From Psychroserpens luteus (lineage in GTDB: Bacteria > Bacteroidota > Bacteroidia > Flavobacteriales > Flavobacteriaceae): 64,000 nt of DNA. A model generated the notes under the pieces. It had not been told where the DNA came from and made no database searches. It saw nothing but the letters and a program-made list of their open reading frames with translations. The position numbers and the translations under genes were made by a program. This document shows, in pieces, positions 26,172-34,414 of the stretch. Numbering within the stretch: the first letter of the stretch is position 1; each line of letters begins with the position of its first letter. The DNA lies in assembly GCF_015319355.1 (NCBI RefSeq), contig NZ_JADILU010000004.1:124001-188000 (forward strand), written 5' to 3'.

Positions 26172-26921
26172 ATGGGAAGAGCTTTTGAATTTCGTAAAGC
26201 AAGAAAAATGAAACGATGGTCTGCAATGAGCAAAGCCTTTACTCGTATAGGTAAAGACATTGTAATGGCAGTAAAAGAAGGTGGTCCAGATCCAGATTCT
26301 AACTCTCGTTTGCGTGCTGTAATTCAAAATGCTAAGTCTGTTAACATGCCTAAAGTTAATGTTGAGCGTGCTATCAAAAAGGCAAGTGAAAAAGGTCAAG
26401 GCGATTACAAAGAAGTTGTTTTTGAAGGCTATGCACCACATGGCATCGCTGTTTTAGTAGAAACTGCAACAGATAACAACACAAGAACTGTTGCCAATGT
26501 TCGTAGTTATTTCAGCAAATGTGATGGTAGCTTAGGCACATCAGGTTCTGTAGTTTTCATGTTTGACCATACTTGTAATTTCAAAGTCATAGGAGAAGAC
26601 TTAGATTTAGAAGACTTAGAATTAGAACTTATAGATTTTGGTGTAGAAGAAATTTTTGAAGACACAGATGACGATGAAGAAGGCAACGAAGTAACAAGCG
26701 TCATGATTTATGCACCTTTTGAAAGTTTTGGTAACATACAATCCTATTTAGAAACTAATAATATAGAAATCATCTCATCAGGCTTTGAACGTATTCCACA
26801 AGTTACAAAACCATTATCTGCAGAAGAAGCTCAGGATGTTGAAAAACTCCTAGAAAAACTAGAAGAAGATGATGATGTCTCGAATGTATATCATACGATG
26901 GAGGAAACTACTGAGGAGTAA
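26172..26921 (+). CDS. YebC/PmpR/TACO1-family protein
   Basis: This 249-residue protein starts MGRAFEFRKARKMKRWSAMS, the Bacteroidota version of the YebC start, and carries ALKEGGPDPDSN-like and VERAIKKASEK segments. The FEGYAPHGIAVLVETATDN block is a family hallmark. Family members were described as DNA-binding regulators and more recently as ribosome-associated factors that relieve stalling. An acidic C-terminal stretch (DTDDDEEGNE, EEDDDVS) is present. It is a single-gene unit. Confidence 0.93.
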   Translation: MGRAFEFRKARKMKRWSAMSKAFTRIGKDIVMAVKEGGPDPDSNSRLRAVIQNAKSVNMPKVNVERAIKKASEKGQGDYKEVVFEGYAPHGIAVLVETATDNNTRTVANVRSYFSKCDGSLGTSGSVVFMFDHTCNFKVIGEDLDLEDLELELIDFGVEEIFEDTDDDEEGNEVTSVMIYAPFESFGNIQSYLETNNIEIISSGFERIPQVTKPLSAEEAQDVEKLLEKLEEDDDVSNVYHTMEETTEE

Positions 26922-27010
26922 TTTTTTCTAAAATTCATATTCGTTATATTTCTAAGTTAGCTAAAAACTATTATTTCTACGGAACTTTAAAACCTTTGAA
27001 GTTTCCTATT

Positions 27011-27082
27011 GTCATTCCTGCGAAAGCAGGAATCTAATACTTTAGTTTGTTGTTTGTGGATTCCTGCCTACGTAGGAATGAC
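27011..27082. repeat. Palindromic element, GTCATTCCTGC type
   Basis: GTCATTCCTGCGAAAGCAGG with AATC (27011-27034) and GATTCCTGCCTACGTAGG with AATGAC (27059-27082) form two small hairpins whose outer ends pair with each other. Such elements are frequent in Flavobacteriaceae intergenic regions. A related GACTCCTGCTTCCGCAGG hairpin accompanies both aminopeptidase 3' ends near 16.9 and 17.9 kb. Confidence 0.6.
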
Positions 27083-27193
27083 AAGAAACCCAAGAGCTAT
27101 GCATTTGATGGTGTTTTCTAACAACAAATAATACTTATCATAAATAAATGTTGGTAAAAACACCAATATTGGCAACAAACTTTAAAGTTGCTT

Positions 27194-27266
27194 TGTCATT
27201 CAGAAGGAGGTACGACTGAAGAATCTATTATTAAATCTTAGATTCTTCGCTTTGTTCTGAATGACA
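27194..27266. repeat. Palindromic element, TGTCATTCAGAA type
   Basis: TGTCATTCAGAA (27194-27205) pairs with TTCTGAATGACA (27255-27266). Inside are GAAGAATCT and AGATTCTTC arms. It belongs to the same family as the element at 40951-41045. Together with the preceding element it fills most of the gap between the YebC-family gene and the convergent glycosyltransferase gene. Confidence 0.6.
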
Positions 27267-27272
27267 GAAATC

Positions 27273-28502
27273 TCAAGAATTCTTGGCCTCAATCCATTTG
27301 CTCATGTACTTTGTACTTCGCATGGTATGATGCTGTAATAATTGTCCGATGAAATTTTGTTGTCTGTGAGCTTTTAAATTATCTATTAAATCTAATAATC
27401 GCTCTTTAAATTCACGTTCAAAATAATCTTTAGAGAATTGATTTTCTAAAATCTCAAAACCTAAAGTTTGTTGTGCAGTCCAAACAGAAGTATCGGTATA
27501 TAATTTAATAGATTGATTGATAAAATCTTCCGAAGTATCACAAACAAACGATTGCTTTATATCATCAACTATCCCTTCTACTCCAACAGACGTTGAAACA
27601 AATGGTGTTCCATTTTGCATGGCATCAAAGAGTTTCCCTTTTAATCCTGCTCCAAACCGAATTGGAGCCAAAAGCACTTTAGATTGTTGCATCACTTCAT
27701 TGACATCTTCTGCAAAACCTTTAATTAAAAAACCATCCTTTTCGTTATGTAATTGATTCACTTTTTGCGAGGCATACGACCCATAATTATGCAATTGTGC
27801 CTTTGGCAATTTGGCTCTGATTCCTTTCCAAATCGTTTCTTTTAAATAGAGCAAAGCATTGTAATTGGGTTCATGAAGAAAATTACCAATGGAGATAAAA
27901 TGTTGTCGTTCTTCAAAACGGGGAAACTCTTTTTTTTGTGCTTCGGAAATTGGATCAACCAAAAATGGCAAATACAATAGCAAAGAATCATCTATTTTAA
28001 ACGTGTTTTGGAGTAGGCTCATTTCCGAAGTTGAAATAATCAAACTCATATCACAACGATAGATACTTGCGATTTCGCGTTTGGTAGTGTCGTTTAATAA
28101 ATCACCATGAGTTATCTCAACATGATCCTTGAACGCTTGCTGTCTCGCACGTCTTAAAAAATGTAAATCTTCTGTGTCAAGAATTTTTATCGCATTTGGG
28201 CAATGTTGTGATATTCTCCAACCAAACTGTTCTTCAGTCATAAACCGATCAAATAGAACAATGTCTGGTTTCAGTTTTAAAACAAAATCATCAAAACTAG
28301 AATGATTGAGTTCAATCGTTGCTTTTTTAACTCCAATGGATGACAAATCAAAGGCATTATCGCTTTTAGCGCAAGCACTTGCAAAGGTTATTTGATAGTC
28401 TTGAGATTGAAAAAACAAAATCAATTGCATCATTCTACTTCCTGCTGCAGAACTTTTAGGCTCTGGCCAAACGAAACCAATGATTAATAATTTTTTATTC
28501 AA
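27273..28502 (-). CDS. Glycosyltransferase, GT-B fold (family 4-like)
   Basis: This 409-residue protein opens with a GT-B N-terminal strand and glycine loop (LIIGFVWPEPKSSAAGSRMM). Its C-terminal Rossmann half begins ISIGNFLHEPNYNALLYLKE. The nucleotide-sugar region reads APIRFGAGLKGKLFDAMQNG followed by TPFVSTSVGVEGI, typical of GT1/GT4 enzymes. It probably adds a sugar to a surface glycan or lipid; donor and acceptor are unknown. The gene for a haem-binding protein lies just upstream on the same strand, 7 nt away. Confidence 0.82.
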   Translation of the reverse strand: MNKKLLIIGFVWPEPKSSAAGSRMMQLILFFQSQDYQITFASACAKSDNAFDLSSIGVKKATIELNHSSFDDFVLKLKPDIVLFDRFMTEEQFGWRISQHCPNAIKILDTEDLHFLRRARQQAFKDHVEITHGDLLNDTTKREIASIYRCDMSLIISTSEMSLLQNTFKIDDSLLLYLPFLVDPISEAQKKEFPRFEERQHFISIGNFLHEPNYNALLYLKETIWKGIRAKLPKAQLHNYGSYASQKVNQLHNEKDGFLIKGFAEDVNEVMQQSKVLLAPIRFGAGLKGKLFDAMQNGTPFVSTSVGVEGIVDDIKQSFVCDTSEDFINQSIKLYTDTSVWTAQQTLGFEILENQFSKDYFEREFKERLLDLIDNLKAHRQQNFIGQLLQHHTMRSTKYMSKWIEAKNS

Positions 28503-28509
28503 GGGTTGA

Positions 28510-28983
28510 CTATTCAGCTTTTAGTTGCTCTTGATATTTGACTCTCACATCTTTTCCCCAAGCAACGACTGCTGCGATTTGCTCATCTGTAAGATTGGCA
28601 TCTCCATGAGTATAGGTGTACGACTCTAGAGGCATCTTTTTCTCTTCAACCTCCTCAATCAATTCATCCATTTTATGATCTTTTTTCTTTAAATCATAAT
28701 CATTCCAAGCAGATAAATTAAAGTGTTTTTTACCATCTTTGATATGATCTGCCAACCAATAATTTACAGGTGTAATTTTGTTGTACCAAGGATATGTTGT
28801 GACATCACTATGACAATCGTAGCACGTACTCTCTAGTATGGCCTTAACATCACTTGGCGGATTTGTATCAGCAATAAAAGCATCTACAGTTGTAATATCA
28901 CCTTCATTTATATCTGGTCCAAAAAATTGCATTATGATAAATACTATTAGTAATGCAACGAGTATTTTTTTTATAATTTTCAT
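28510..28983 (-). CDS. Haem-binding domain protein (single CxxCH)
   Basis: This 157-residue protein has an N-terminal hydrophobic segment (IIKKILVALLIVFIIMQFF) that anchors it in the membrane with the rest in the periplasm. One c-type haem motif, CYDCH, is in LESTCYDCHSDVTTYPWYN. The PVNYWLADHIKDGKKHFNLS segment is typical of the haem-binding domain family found across Bacteroidota. It probably serves in electron transfer. It is transcribed with the glycosyltransferase gene 7 nt downstream. Confidence 0.85.
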   Translation of the reverse strand: MKIIKKILVALLIVFIIMQFFGPDINEGDITTVDAFIADTNPPSDVKAILESTCYDCHSDVTTYPWYNKITPVNYWLADHIKDGKKHFNLSAWNDYDLKKKDHKMDELIEEVEEKKMPLESYTYTHGDANLTDEQIAAVVAWGKDVRVKYQEQLKAE

Positions 28984-29120
28984 ATCTTTAATTTCTTGTT
29001 TTTATATTTATTGTTTTAACCGTCACATGTTATTCGCTATTAATCGCTAATTTGAGTGATAATACTTTCAACACGCTCGTTTCATAATGATAACTAAGTG
29101 ATAAAAGTAAATAAATCAAT

Positions 29121-29693
29121 TTGACTACCGAAGAACTTTATAAAGAATTAAACTACGTTAACCACTCTCGTGAAAAACGATTGTACTATGCCAATTTGGT
29201 TATTGATAATCCAGATTTGATTCCGAAGTTATTAGAAATCTTATTCTTGGTTGATGATAAGATTTCTTGTCGTGCAGCTTGGGTTTTTGAGTTTATGTGT
29301 AGTGAAAATCTTGAGGCTAGCATTCCATATTTAGATCAGTTTACTGAGCATATGCATCGTGTTCATCTAGATTCTGCAGTAAGACCTGTGGCCAAAGTTT
29401 GCGAGTATTTGATTAAAGCTTACTATTCTAATAATGATAGTAAAATTAAAACATCGCTACTTCCAAAGCATAAAGAAAAAATCACCGAAGCTTGCTTTGA
29501 TTGGTTGATCAACGACGAAAAAGTCGCTCCTAAAGCCTATGGAATGAGTACGCTTTTTCTCTTAGGAAGCGATTATGATTGGATTCACCCAGAATTAGCA
29601 ATCATTTTAGAACGTGATTTCCAAACACAAAGCGCAGCATTTAAAGCAAGAGCCAGACAAATTCTAAAGAAAATTAATAAGCAAAAATCATAA
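29121..29693 (+). CDS. HEAT-like helical protein upstream of purB
   Basis: This 190-residue protein starts at TTG; the start MTTEELYKELNYVNHSREKR matches how relatives begin. The body is all helical, with repeats resembling HEAT units (PKLLEILFLVDDKISCRAAW, KVAPKAYGMSTLFLLG). Relatives sit before purB in flavobacterial genomes and are sometimes mislabelled adenylosuccinate lyase by neighbourhood, but no lyase signature is present. The function is unknown; its link to purB is positional. The purB start is 62 nt downstream. Confidence 0.8.
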   Translation: MTTEELYKELNYVNHSREKRLYYANLVIDNPDLIPKLLEILFLVDDKISCRAAWVFEFMCSENLEASIPYLDQFTEHMHRVHLDSAVRPVAKVCEYLIKAYYSNNDSKIKTSLLPKHKEKITEACFDWLINDEKVAPKAYGMSTLFLLGSDYDWIHPELAIILERDFQTQSAAFKARARQILKKINKQKS

Positions 29694-29755
29694 TCTTAGC
29701 CTCGTTAATAGAGAATCAAATGTTATCTTTAACGCTTCAAAAAAACACACAACAA

Positions 29756-31099
29756 ATGTCAATATCATCACTTAATGCCATCTCTCCTATTGATGGTCGC
29801 TATAGAAGTAAAGTTAGCAACCTTGCACCTTATTTTTCTGAAGAAGCACTTATAAAATACCGAGTTTTGGTAGAAATTGAGTATTTCATTGCACTTTGCG
29901 AAGCAGATCTACCTCAACTAGCAGATATTGACACATCAGTATTTGAAGACTTAAGGGCTATTTATACGTCATTTTCTTCGGAAGATGCACAAGCCATAAA
30001 AGACATTGAAGCTGTAACAAATCATGATGTTAAAGCGGTTGAGTATTTTATAAAAGAAAAGTTTGACAACTTAAACCTGTCTAAATATAAAGAGTTCATC
30101 CATTTTGGATTAACCTCACAAGATATAAACAATACAGCCATTCCATTAAGTATTAAAGATGCGATGAATGATGTTTATGTTCCAGAATATTTTGAAGTCC
30201 TCAATAAATTAAAAGTACTTGCCGAAGATTGGAAAGACATCCCAATGCTAGCAAGAACACATGGTCAACCTGCTTCTCCAACACGTTTAGGTAAAGAAAT
30301 AGAAGTGTTTGCAGTTCGTTTAGAAGAGCAATTTAATTTATTAAATGATGTACCAAGTGCAGCTAAATTTGGTGGTGCAACAGGAAATTTCAATGCTCAT
30401 AAAGTGGCTTATCCAAATATGGACTGGAAAGCTTTTGGAACAAAATTTGTTCAAGAAAAACTAGGCTTACAACATTCATTCCCTACTACTCAGATTGAGC
30501 ATTACGATCATATGGCTGCTTTATTTGATGCTTTAAAACGTATCAATACCATCCTTATTGATTTAGATCGTGATATTTGGACTTATGTGTCTATGGAATA
30601 TTTCAAACAAAAAATCAAAGCAGGTGAAGTTGGAAGTAGCGCAATGCCACATAAAGTAAATCCTATTGATTTTGAAAACTCTGAAGGAAATCTAGGCATC
30701 GCAAATGCTATTTTTGAACACTTATCTGCAAAACTACCTATCTCGCGATTGCAACGTGATTTAACAGATAGTACAGTATTAAGAAACGTTGGTGTACCTT
30801 TTGGTCATACCATTATCGGTTTTAAATCTACACTTAAAGGATTAAACAAGTTATTACTTAATGAGCCTAAGTTTGCTCAGGATTTAGAAAACAATTGGGC
30901 TGTGGTTGCTGAGGCTATTCAAACGATCTTACGTCGTGAAGCGTATCCTAATCCTTATGAAGCTTTAAAAGGCTTAACGAGAACTAACGAAAAAATCAAT
31001 GAAGCTTCTATTTCAGAATTTATTGATACCTTAGAGGTTTCCGAAGCTATAAAAACGGAATTAAAAGCTATTAACCCAAATAACTACACAGGAATCTAA
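29756..31099 (+). CDS. purB: Adenylosuccinate lyase
   Basis: The start at 29756 (MSISSLNAISPIDGRY) matches the family; an ATG 36 nt upstream would add 12 atypical residues. The protein of 447 residues is of the PurB type that cleaves SAICAR and adenylosuccinate to release fumarate. Visible marks are FIHFGLTSQDINNTA, the catalytic-histidine region ARTHGQPASPT, and the flexible signature loop GSSAMPHKVNPIDFENSEGN with the catalytic Ser. The length is normal. Confidence 0.96.
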   Translation: MSISSLNAISPIDGRYRSKVSNLAPYFSEEALIKYRVLVEIEYFIALCEADLPQLADIDTSVFEDLRAIYTSFSSEDAQAIKDIEAVTNHDVKAVEYFIKEKFDNLNLSKYKEFIHFGLTSQDINNTAIPLSIKDAMNDVYVPEYFEVLNKLKVLAEDWKDIPMLARTHGQPASPTRLGKEIEVFAVRLEEQFNLLNDVPSAAKFGGATGNFNAHKVAYPNMDWKAFGTKFVQEKLGLQHSFPTTQIEHYDHMAALFDALKRINTILIDLDRDIWTYVSMEYFKQKIKAGEVGSSAMPHKVNPIDFENSEGNLGIANAIFEHLSAKLPISRLQRDLTDSTVLRNVGVPFGHTIIGFKSTLKGLNKLLLNEPKFAQDLENNWAVVAEAIQTILRREAYPNPYEALKGLTRTNEKINEASISEFIDTLEVSEAIKTELKAINPNNYTGI

Positions 31100-31103
31100 T
31101 GTC

Positions 31104-31289
31104 ATGAAAATGCCAACCAGAAATACGTTAGCACTTATATATTCGGGACTTATTGTCGCTGGCTTTTTAGTATTTGGTATTATAGGGATTTTAGATTACT
31201 TCATAGTAAAGTTTATTCTGTTTTCGTCATTTGCTTTATTGGCGTTCTATTTAATAAGTATTTTGTTTAAGGATGCTGAATCTGAGTAA
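31104..31289 (+). CDS. Small two-helix membrane protein
   Basis: This 61-residue protein starts 4 nt after the purB stop. It has two hydrophobic segments (ALIYSGLIVAGFLVFGIIG and IVKFILFSSFALLAFYLI) joined by a short turn. It is probably co-transcribed with purB. I do not recognise a family. Confidence 0.55.
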   Translation: MKMPTRNTLALIYSGLIVAGFLVFGIIGILDYFIVKFILFSSFALLAFYLISILFKDAESE

Positions 31290-31460
31290 GTAATTTCTTT
31301 TTTCTTCAAGAAAAACACCTCTATGAGATAAAACTCACGAAAGTGAACCTATCTAATAAAAGTGAAACTTTGACTAACTTATTATGAACTTCATTTGGAA
31401 TTATAGGTAAAGCTACATTCTTAAATGAAAGCCTTTATACTTACAAATTAATAACAGAAA

Positions 31461-31679
31461 ATGAATAGTATACATCCAAACAAAACAATATCAAGAATTT
31501 GGGCTGTTATTTTAATTCTTTCACTTTTTTTAATTTTGGCAGGTACATTTGAATTTTTCCAATTTGACAATCCAAAAACTAATAATAGAATTAGTGCTTT
31601 GGGGTTTATATTACAAGTAGCTTATTACGGTAAAGAATACTATTACAAAGTAATATTACCTAAGAAAAAGAGACGTTAA
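31461..31679 (+). CDS. Small membrane protein with basic tail
   Basis: This 72-residue frame has one strong hydrophobic segment (IWAVILILSLFLILAGTFEF) and a basic C-terminus (PKKKRR), which would face the cytoplasm. The preceding bases (taataacagaaaATG) suit a flavobacterial start. There is no known family; it could be a real small gene or a relic. Confidence 0.5.
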   Translation: MNSIHPNKTISRIWAVILILSLFLILAGTFEFFQFDNPKTNNRISALGFILQVAYYGKEYYYKVILPKKKRR

Positions 31680-31752
31680 GTTGACACTTCATCACTTAAA
31701 AAACCAAACATCGATACTCATAATCCAAATCTGTTATCAATAATCTTTACAT

Positions 31753-31773
31753 AAAAAAACCACTCCAAGTGGT
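31753..31773 (-). terminator. Terminator of the DUF4252 operon
   Basis: On the minus strand the stem ACCACT / AGTGGT with a 3-nt loop is followed by seven T's, 73 nt after the stop of the DUF4252 lipoprotein gene. Confidence 0.7.
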
Positions 31774-31845
31774 CAGACCTGAAGTGGCAATTAACATTTA
31801 AATCAATATTAGCTATTGGTTTAAATAATCTGTGATAAGTAAGCT

Positions 31846-32391
31846 TTATTTAAAAAATCCTGAAAACTTTTCTAATGGTGAGTTTTCAATATCTGACCCT
31901 TGTAATACCTTAGCCAATTCTGCAATTTTGTTGAAATTCATATCATCTCCTAAAACTCTTATAACTCCAAATCCTTGAGTGTTAGAATTTCCGAAGAGAA
32001 TAAATTCTTCTACATCATCTCCATCTGCTATGCATTTGATAACGAATTTCCCATCTGTAGAATTTCCACCACGCATTAATTCTTCATACTTAGGGTTTTT
32101 AAGAATTGTCTTTACTTTAGCATACTCAATATCCATTTGTGCTTTGTTATTGTCGTCTAAAACAAAAGCAATTAAACTCAATTTCTCAATAGATTCATAG
32201 GCTTCCAACTGTTCTTCGGTAAGTGACTCTTCATCTATTTGTAGCATACTCACTGGCACATCTAATGATGTAAATCCTGGAGACAACTCATTGTCTACGT
32301 AAAATGTTTGCAATGTTTTATCTTGGTTGCAACTTTGTAAAGTCACAACCAAAATTAACAAAGTGATTATTGTTTTGATTGATGTGTTCAT
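31846..32391 (-). CDS. DUF4252 lipoprotein
   Basis: The start at 32391 (MNTSIKTIITLLILVVTLQS, then Cys) gives a clean lipoprotein signal with the lipidated Cys at residue 21; a longer frame adds eight residues. The body is a DUF4252 domain with ESIEKLSLIAFVLDD, KYEELMRGGNSTDGKFVIKC and GDDMNFNKIAELAKVL. The role is unknown. It is the last gene of the sigma/anti-sigma operon and follows a second DUF4252 gene by 92 nt. Confidence 0.85.
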   Translation of the reverse strand: MNTSIKTIITLLILVVTLQSCNQDKTLQTFYVDNELSPGFTSLDVPVSMLQIDEESLTEEQLEAYESIEKLSLIAFVLDDNNKAQMDIEYAKVKTILKNPKYEELMRGGNSTDGKFVIKCIADGDDVEEFILFGNSNTQGFGVIRVLGDDMNFNKIAELAKVLQGSDIENSPLEKFSGFFK

Positions 32392-32483
32392 GTGTTTATA
32401 TTTATTATTTTTCAATGGTCACATGCAGTTCGCTGTTCATAATTCTCTTGAACGATAATGCTTTTAACATGCTCGGGTCATAA

Positions 32484-33053
32484 TTAGTTCTTTTTACCAA
32501 CTTTTTCTAAGTTCTTTCCTCCTGGCACATTCATCGTGCTAGTGATTTTAGAGATTTCTCTTAAATCTATATCACCTGTAATTGATACGACTACAGTTTC
32601 AAATTCACGTTTTTCTCCGTTAATTTCTATGTTTGAATCTTTAGTTAATTCCTTCAAACCACTAATGAGCATGAATAATTCTTTTACATGATTCTCATCT
32701 TTTCCTTCTTTTACATAGAATTTCACAGTTTGTTCACCATCTTTAAAACGCATCAATTCACTTAGGTTTGCTTTATTGATATGACCTTCTGCATCTGCTT
32801 TCATATTTGCAGAAATTGCAGAGTTTCCTGTGCTTAAAATTTTCACACTTTGAATTTTCTTGACCATTTCCATAAACTTTTGCGCATCTGGATCATCTAA
32901 ATCAATGTCTATAGTTGCGAGCATGCTAAACATTTTTGAGTTGATAACACCAGAGCTTACGTCTTTCATGTCCTCATATTTATCAAACATACTTTGTCCA
33001 AATGAGACTGTACTTGTCAATGCTATTGCGAATATTAATATAAATTTTTTCAT
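32484..33053 (-). CDS. DUF4252 secreted protein
   Basis: This 189-residue protein has a signal peptide (FILIFAIALTSTVSFGQS) and a DUF4252 domain running KYEDMKDVSSGVINSKMFSM to ISGDIDLREISKIT. It lies between the anti-sigma-like gene (10 nt upstream) and the DUF4252 lipoprotein. The two DUF4252 products, one soluble and one lipid-anchored, may be the envelope outputs or sensors of the ECF system; this is inference from order alone. Confidence 0.87.
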   Translation of the reverse strand: MKKFILIFAIALTSTVSFGQSMFDKYEDMKDVSSGVINSKMFSMLATIDIDLDDPDAQKFMEMVKKIQSVKILSTGNSAISANMKADAEGHINKANLSELMRFKDGEQTVKFYVKEGKDENHVKELFMLISGLKELTKDSNIEINGEKREFETVVVSITGDIDLREISKITSTMNVPGGKNLEKVGKKN

Positions 33054-33063
33054 AATTGTAGTT

Positions 33064-33588
33064 TTAGTTTTTACTTGTTTTAGTTTTTTTCTTTTTTGAT
33101 TTTAAAATCTTGTTTGTTGCTTTTGAAAATTCAGCAACTGGTTCGAATTTTTCGGCACCTTCTGATAATTTGTTAGACATTAATCCAAAAGCTGCCATAT
33201 TACTTTCGCCTTGTTCAAATTTTGAACCTATAAGGTTAAAAACTTCTACTGCTTGATCATAATCTTTTTGCTCTTGAAGAGTTAATTGACTGTATGTCAA
33301 TTTGTCCTCACCAAATTGGGTGGTGAAAATCCCTAACGAGAGAACTAATAATGCTGCGACAGAAATCCATTGATAGATATGACTCTTTTTAGTTTTTAAC
33401 GGAACGTCTTTTGTATATAAATCCTCTTGTTTTGTTGTGTTAAAGTATTGAAACATGGTTTTGTATGACTCCAAATGTGGCGCAACCTCTTCTTGAGCAA
33501 AATATGCCTTGAGCTGCTGCTCTTCTTTAATGGTTGTCTCACCATTGTCGTACTTTTCCAGTAATTTTTCTATACTATTTAATACCAT
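33064..33588 (-). CDS. Putative anti-sigma membrane protein
   Basis: This 174-residue protein has a helical cytoplasmic N-terminus (IEKLLEKYDNGETTIKEEQQ), one transmembrane helix (IYQWISVAALLVLSLGIF, about 89-107) and a periplasmic tail ending in a Lys-rich stretch. Its start overlaps the end of the sigma factor gene by 14 nt, a translational coupling typical of sigma/anti-sigma pairs. No zinc-binding motif of the ZAS type is present, so it would be a different anti-sigma class. Confidence 0.7.
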   Translation of the reverse strand: MVLNSIEKLLEKYDNGETTIKEEQQLKAYFAQEEVAPHLESYKTMFQYFNTTKQEDLYTKDVPLKTKKSHIYQWISVAALLVLSLGIFTTQFGEDKLTYSQLTLQEQKDYDQAVEVFNLIGSKFEQGESNMAAFGLMSNKLSEGAEKFEPVAEFSKATNKILKSKKKKTKTSKN

Positions 33589-34084
33589 AGCGATGTGTAT
33601 TAGTTAATTTTTCTCTTATTGTTTTTCTAGCTCTTGATAAAGCGACTCTAATTGCTGTAGGATTCATATCTACTACTTTTGCAATCTCATCAAAGTCATA
33701 CTCTTCTATATCTCTAAGCTGTAATATTATTTTTTGTTGTTCTGGTAATTCTTCAATTATTTTAGACACCCAATCAACACTATCTCTAGCTTCAACTTGT
33801 TTTTCTAATGAGGTGTTATTCTCTTCGTAATTACTATGAACTATTTTCAAATTTTGTGCCTGTTTTGATTTTAATCTGTCTAAACAAAAATTCTTTGTCA
33901 TTGTCATAGAAAATGCTTCTAAGTTTTTGTATTCGGCAATCTTCTGTTTATTCTTCCATAATTTTAATAAAATCTCTTGCGTTGCATCCTCTGCTTCTTC
34001 ACGAGAAACTAGAAGTCTTTTTGCTAAACGAAAGACTTTATCCTTAAAAGGCAATACTAATTTTGTAAAATCAGTTTGTGTCAT
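33575..34084 (-). CDS. ECF RNA polymerase sigma factor
   Basis: This 169-residue sigma factor has region 2 (FRLAKRLLVSREEAEDATQE and ILLKLW) and region 4 (LPEQQKIILQLRDIEEYDFD then EIAKVVDMNPTAIRVALSRARK). It heads the operon sigma, anti-sigma-like, DUF4252, DUF4252. A GTAAC-N16-CGTC element 53 nt upstream fits an ECF-type promoter, so it probably controls its own operon. Confidence 0.93.
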   Translation of the reverse strand: MTQTDFTKLVLPFKDKVFRLAKRLLVSREEAEDATQEILLKLWKNKQKIAEYKNLEAFSMTMTKNFCLDRLKSKQAQNLKIVHSNYEENNTSLEKQVEARDSVDWVSKIIEELPEQQKIILQLRDIEEYDFDEIAKVVDMNPTAIRVALSRARKTIREKLTNTHRYGIK

Positions 34085-34136
34085 TTGTGGTTGGTTAGTT
34101 AAAAAACGAATGATTAATTCCGCTTCTTATTATTAC

Positions 34137-34161
34137 GACGAGCATGTATCAGTTTTGTTAC
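34137..34161 (-). promoter_or_regulatory. Candidate autoregulated ECF promoter
   Basis: On the minus strand GTAAC (34157-34161) and CGTC (34137-34140), separated by exactly 16 nt, match the classic ECF promoter form. The element ends 53 nt before the sigma factor ATG. The rest of the 34085-34414 gap shows only a partial CATTGAGCGCAGTCGAAATG repeat. Confidence 0.55.
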
Positions 34162-34414
34162 AATCTAACATTTATAATTTTTTGAATGTCACATTGAGCG
34201 CAGTCGAAATGCTTAAATTAGTTAGATATATTAATAAATATGATAGGTATTAAATTTTTTAATTTACAATAATGTAAGTAAATTTAGAGTTAACTAGACT
34301 AAGGTTACCTTATAAAAATTGAAAAGGAAAATTAATCAAAAATTTCAGAATAAAAGTAGAACAATGCTATGGTCTCTTTTTTTCTTCGGAAATTTTAAAA
34401 CACAAAAACCACAC

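Noticed and set aside
26154-26704. Minus-strand frames inside the YebC-family gene
   Set aside because: They are antisense to a conserved gene. One is a Ser/Lys-rich mirror of the acidic C-terminus.
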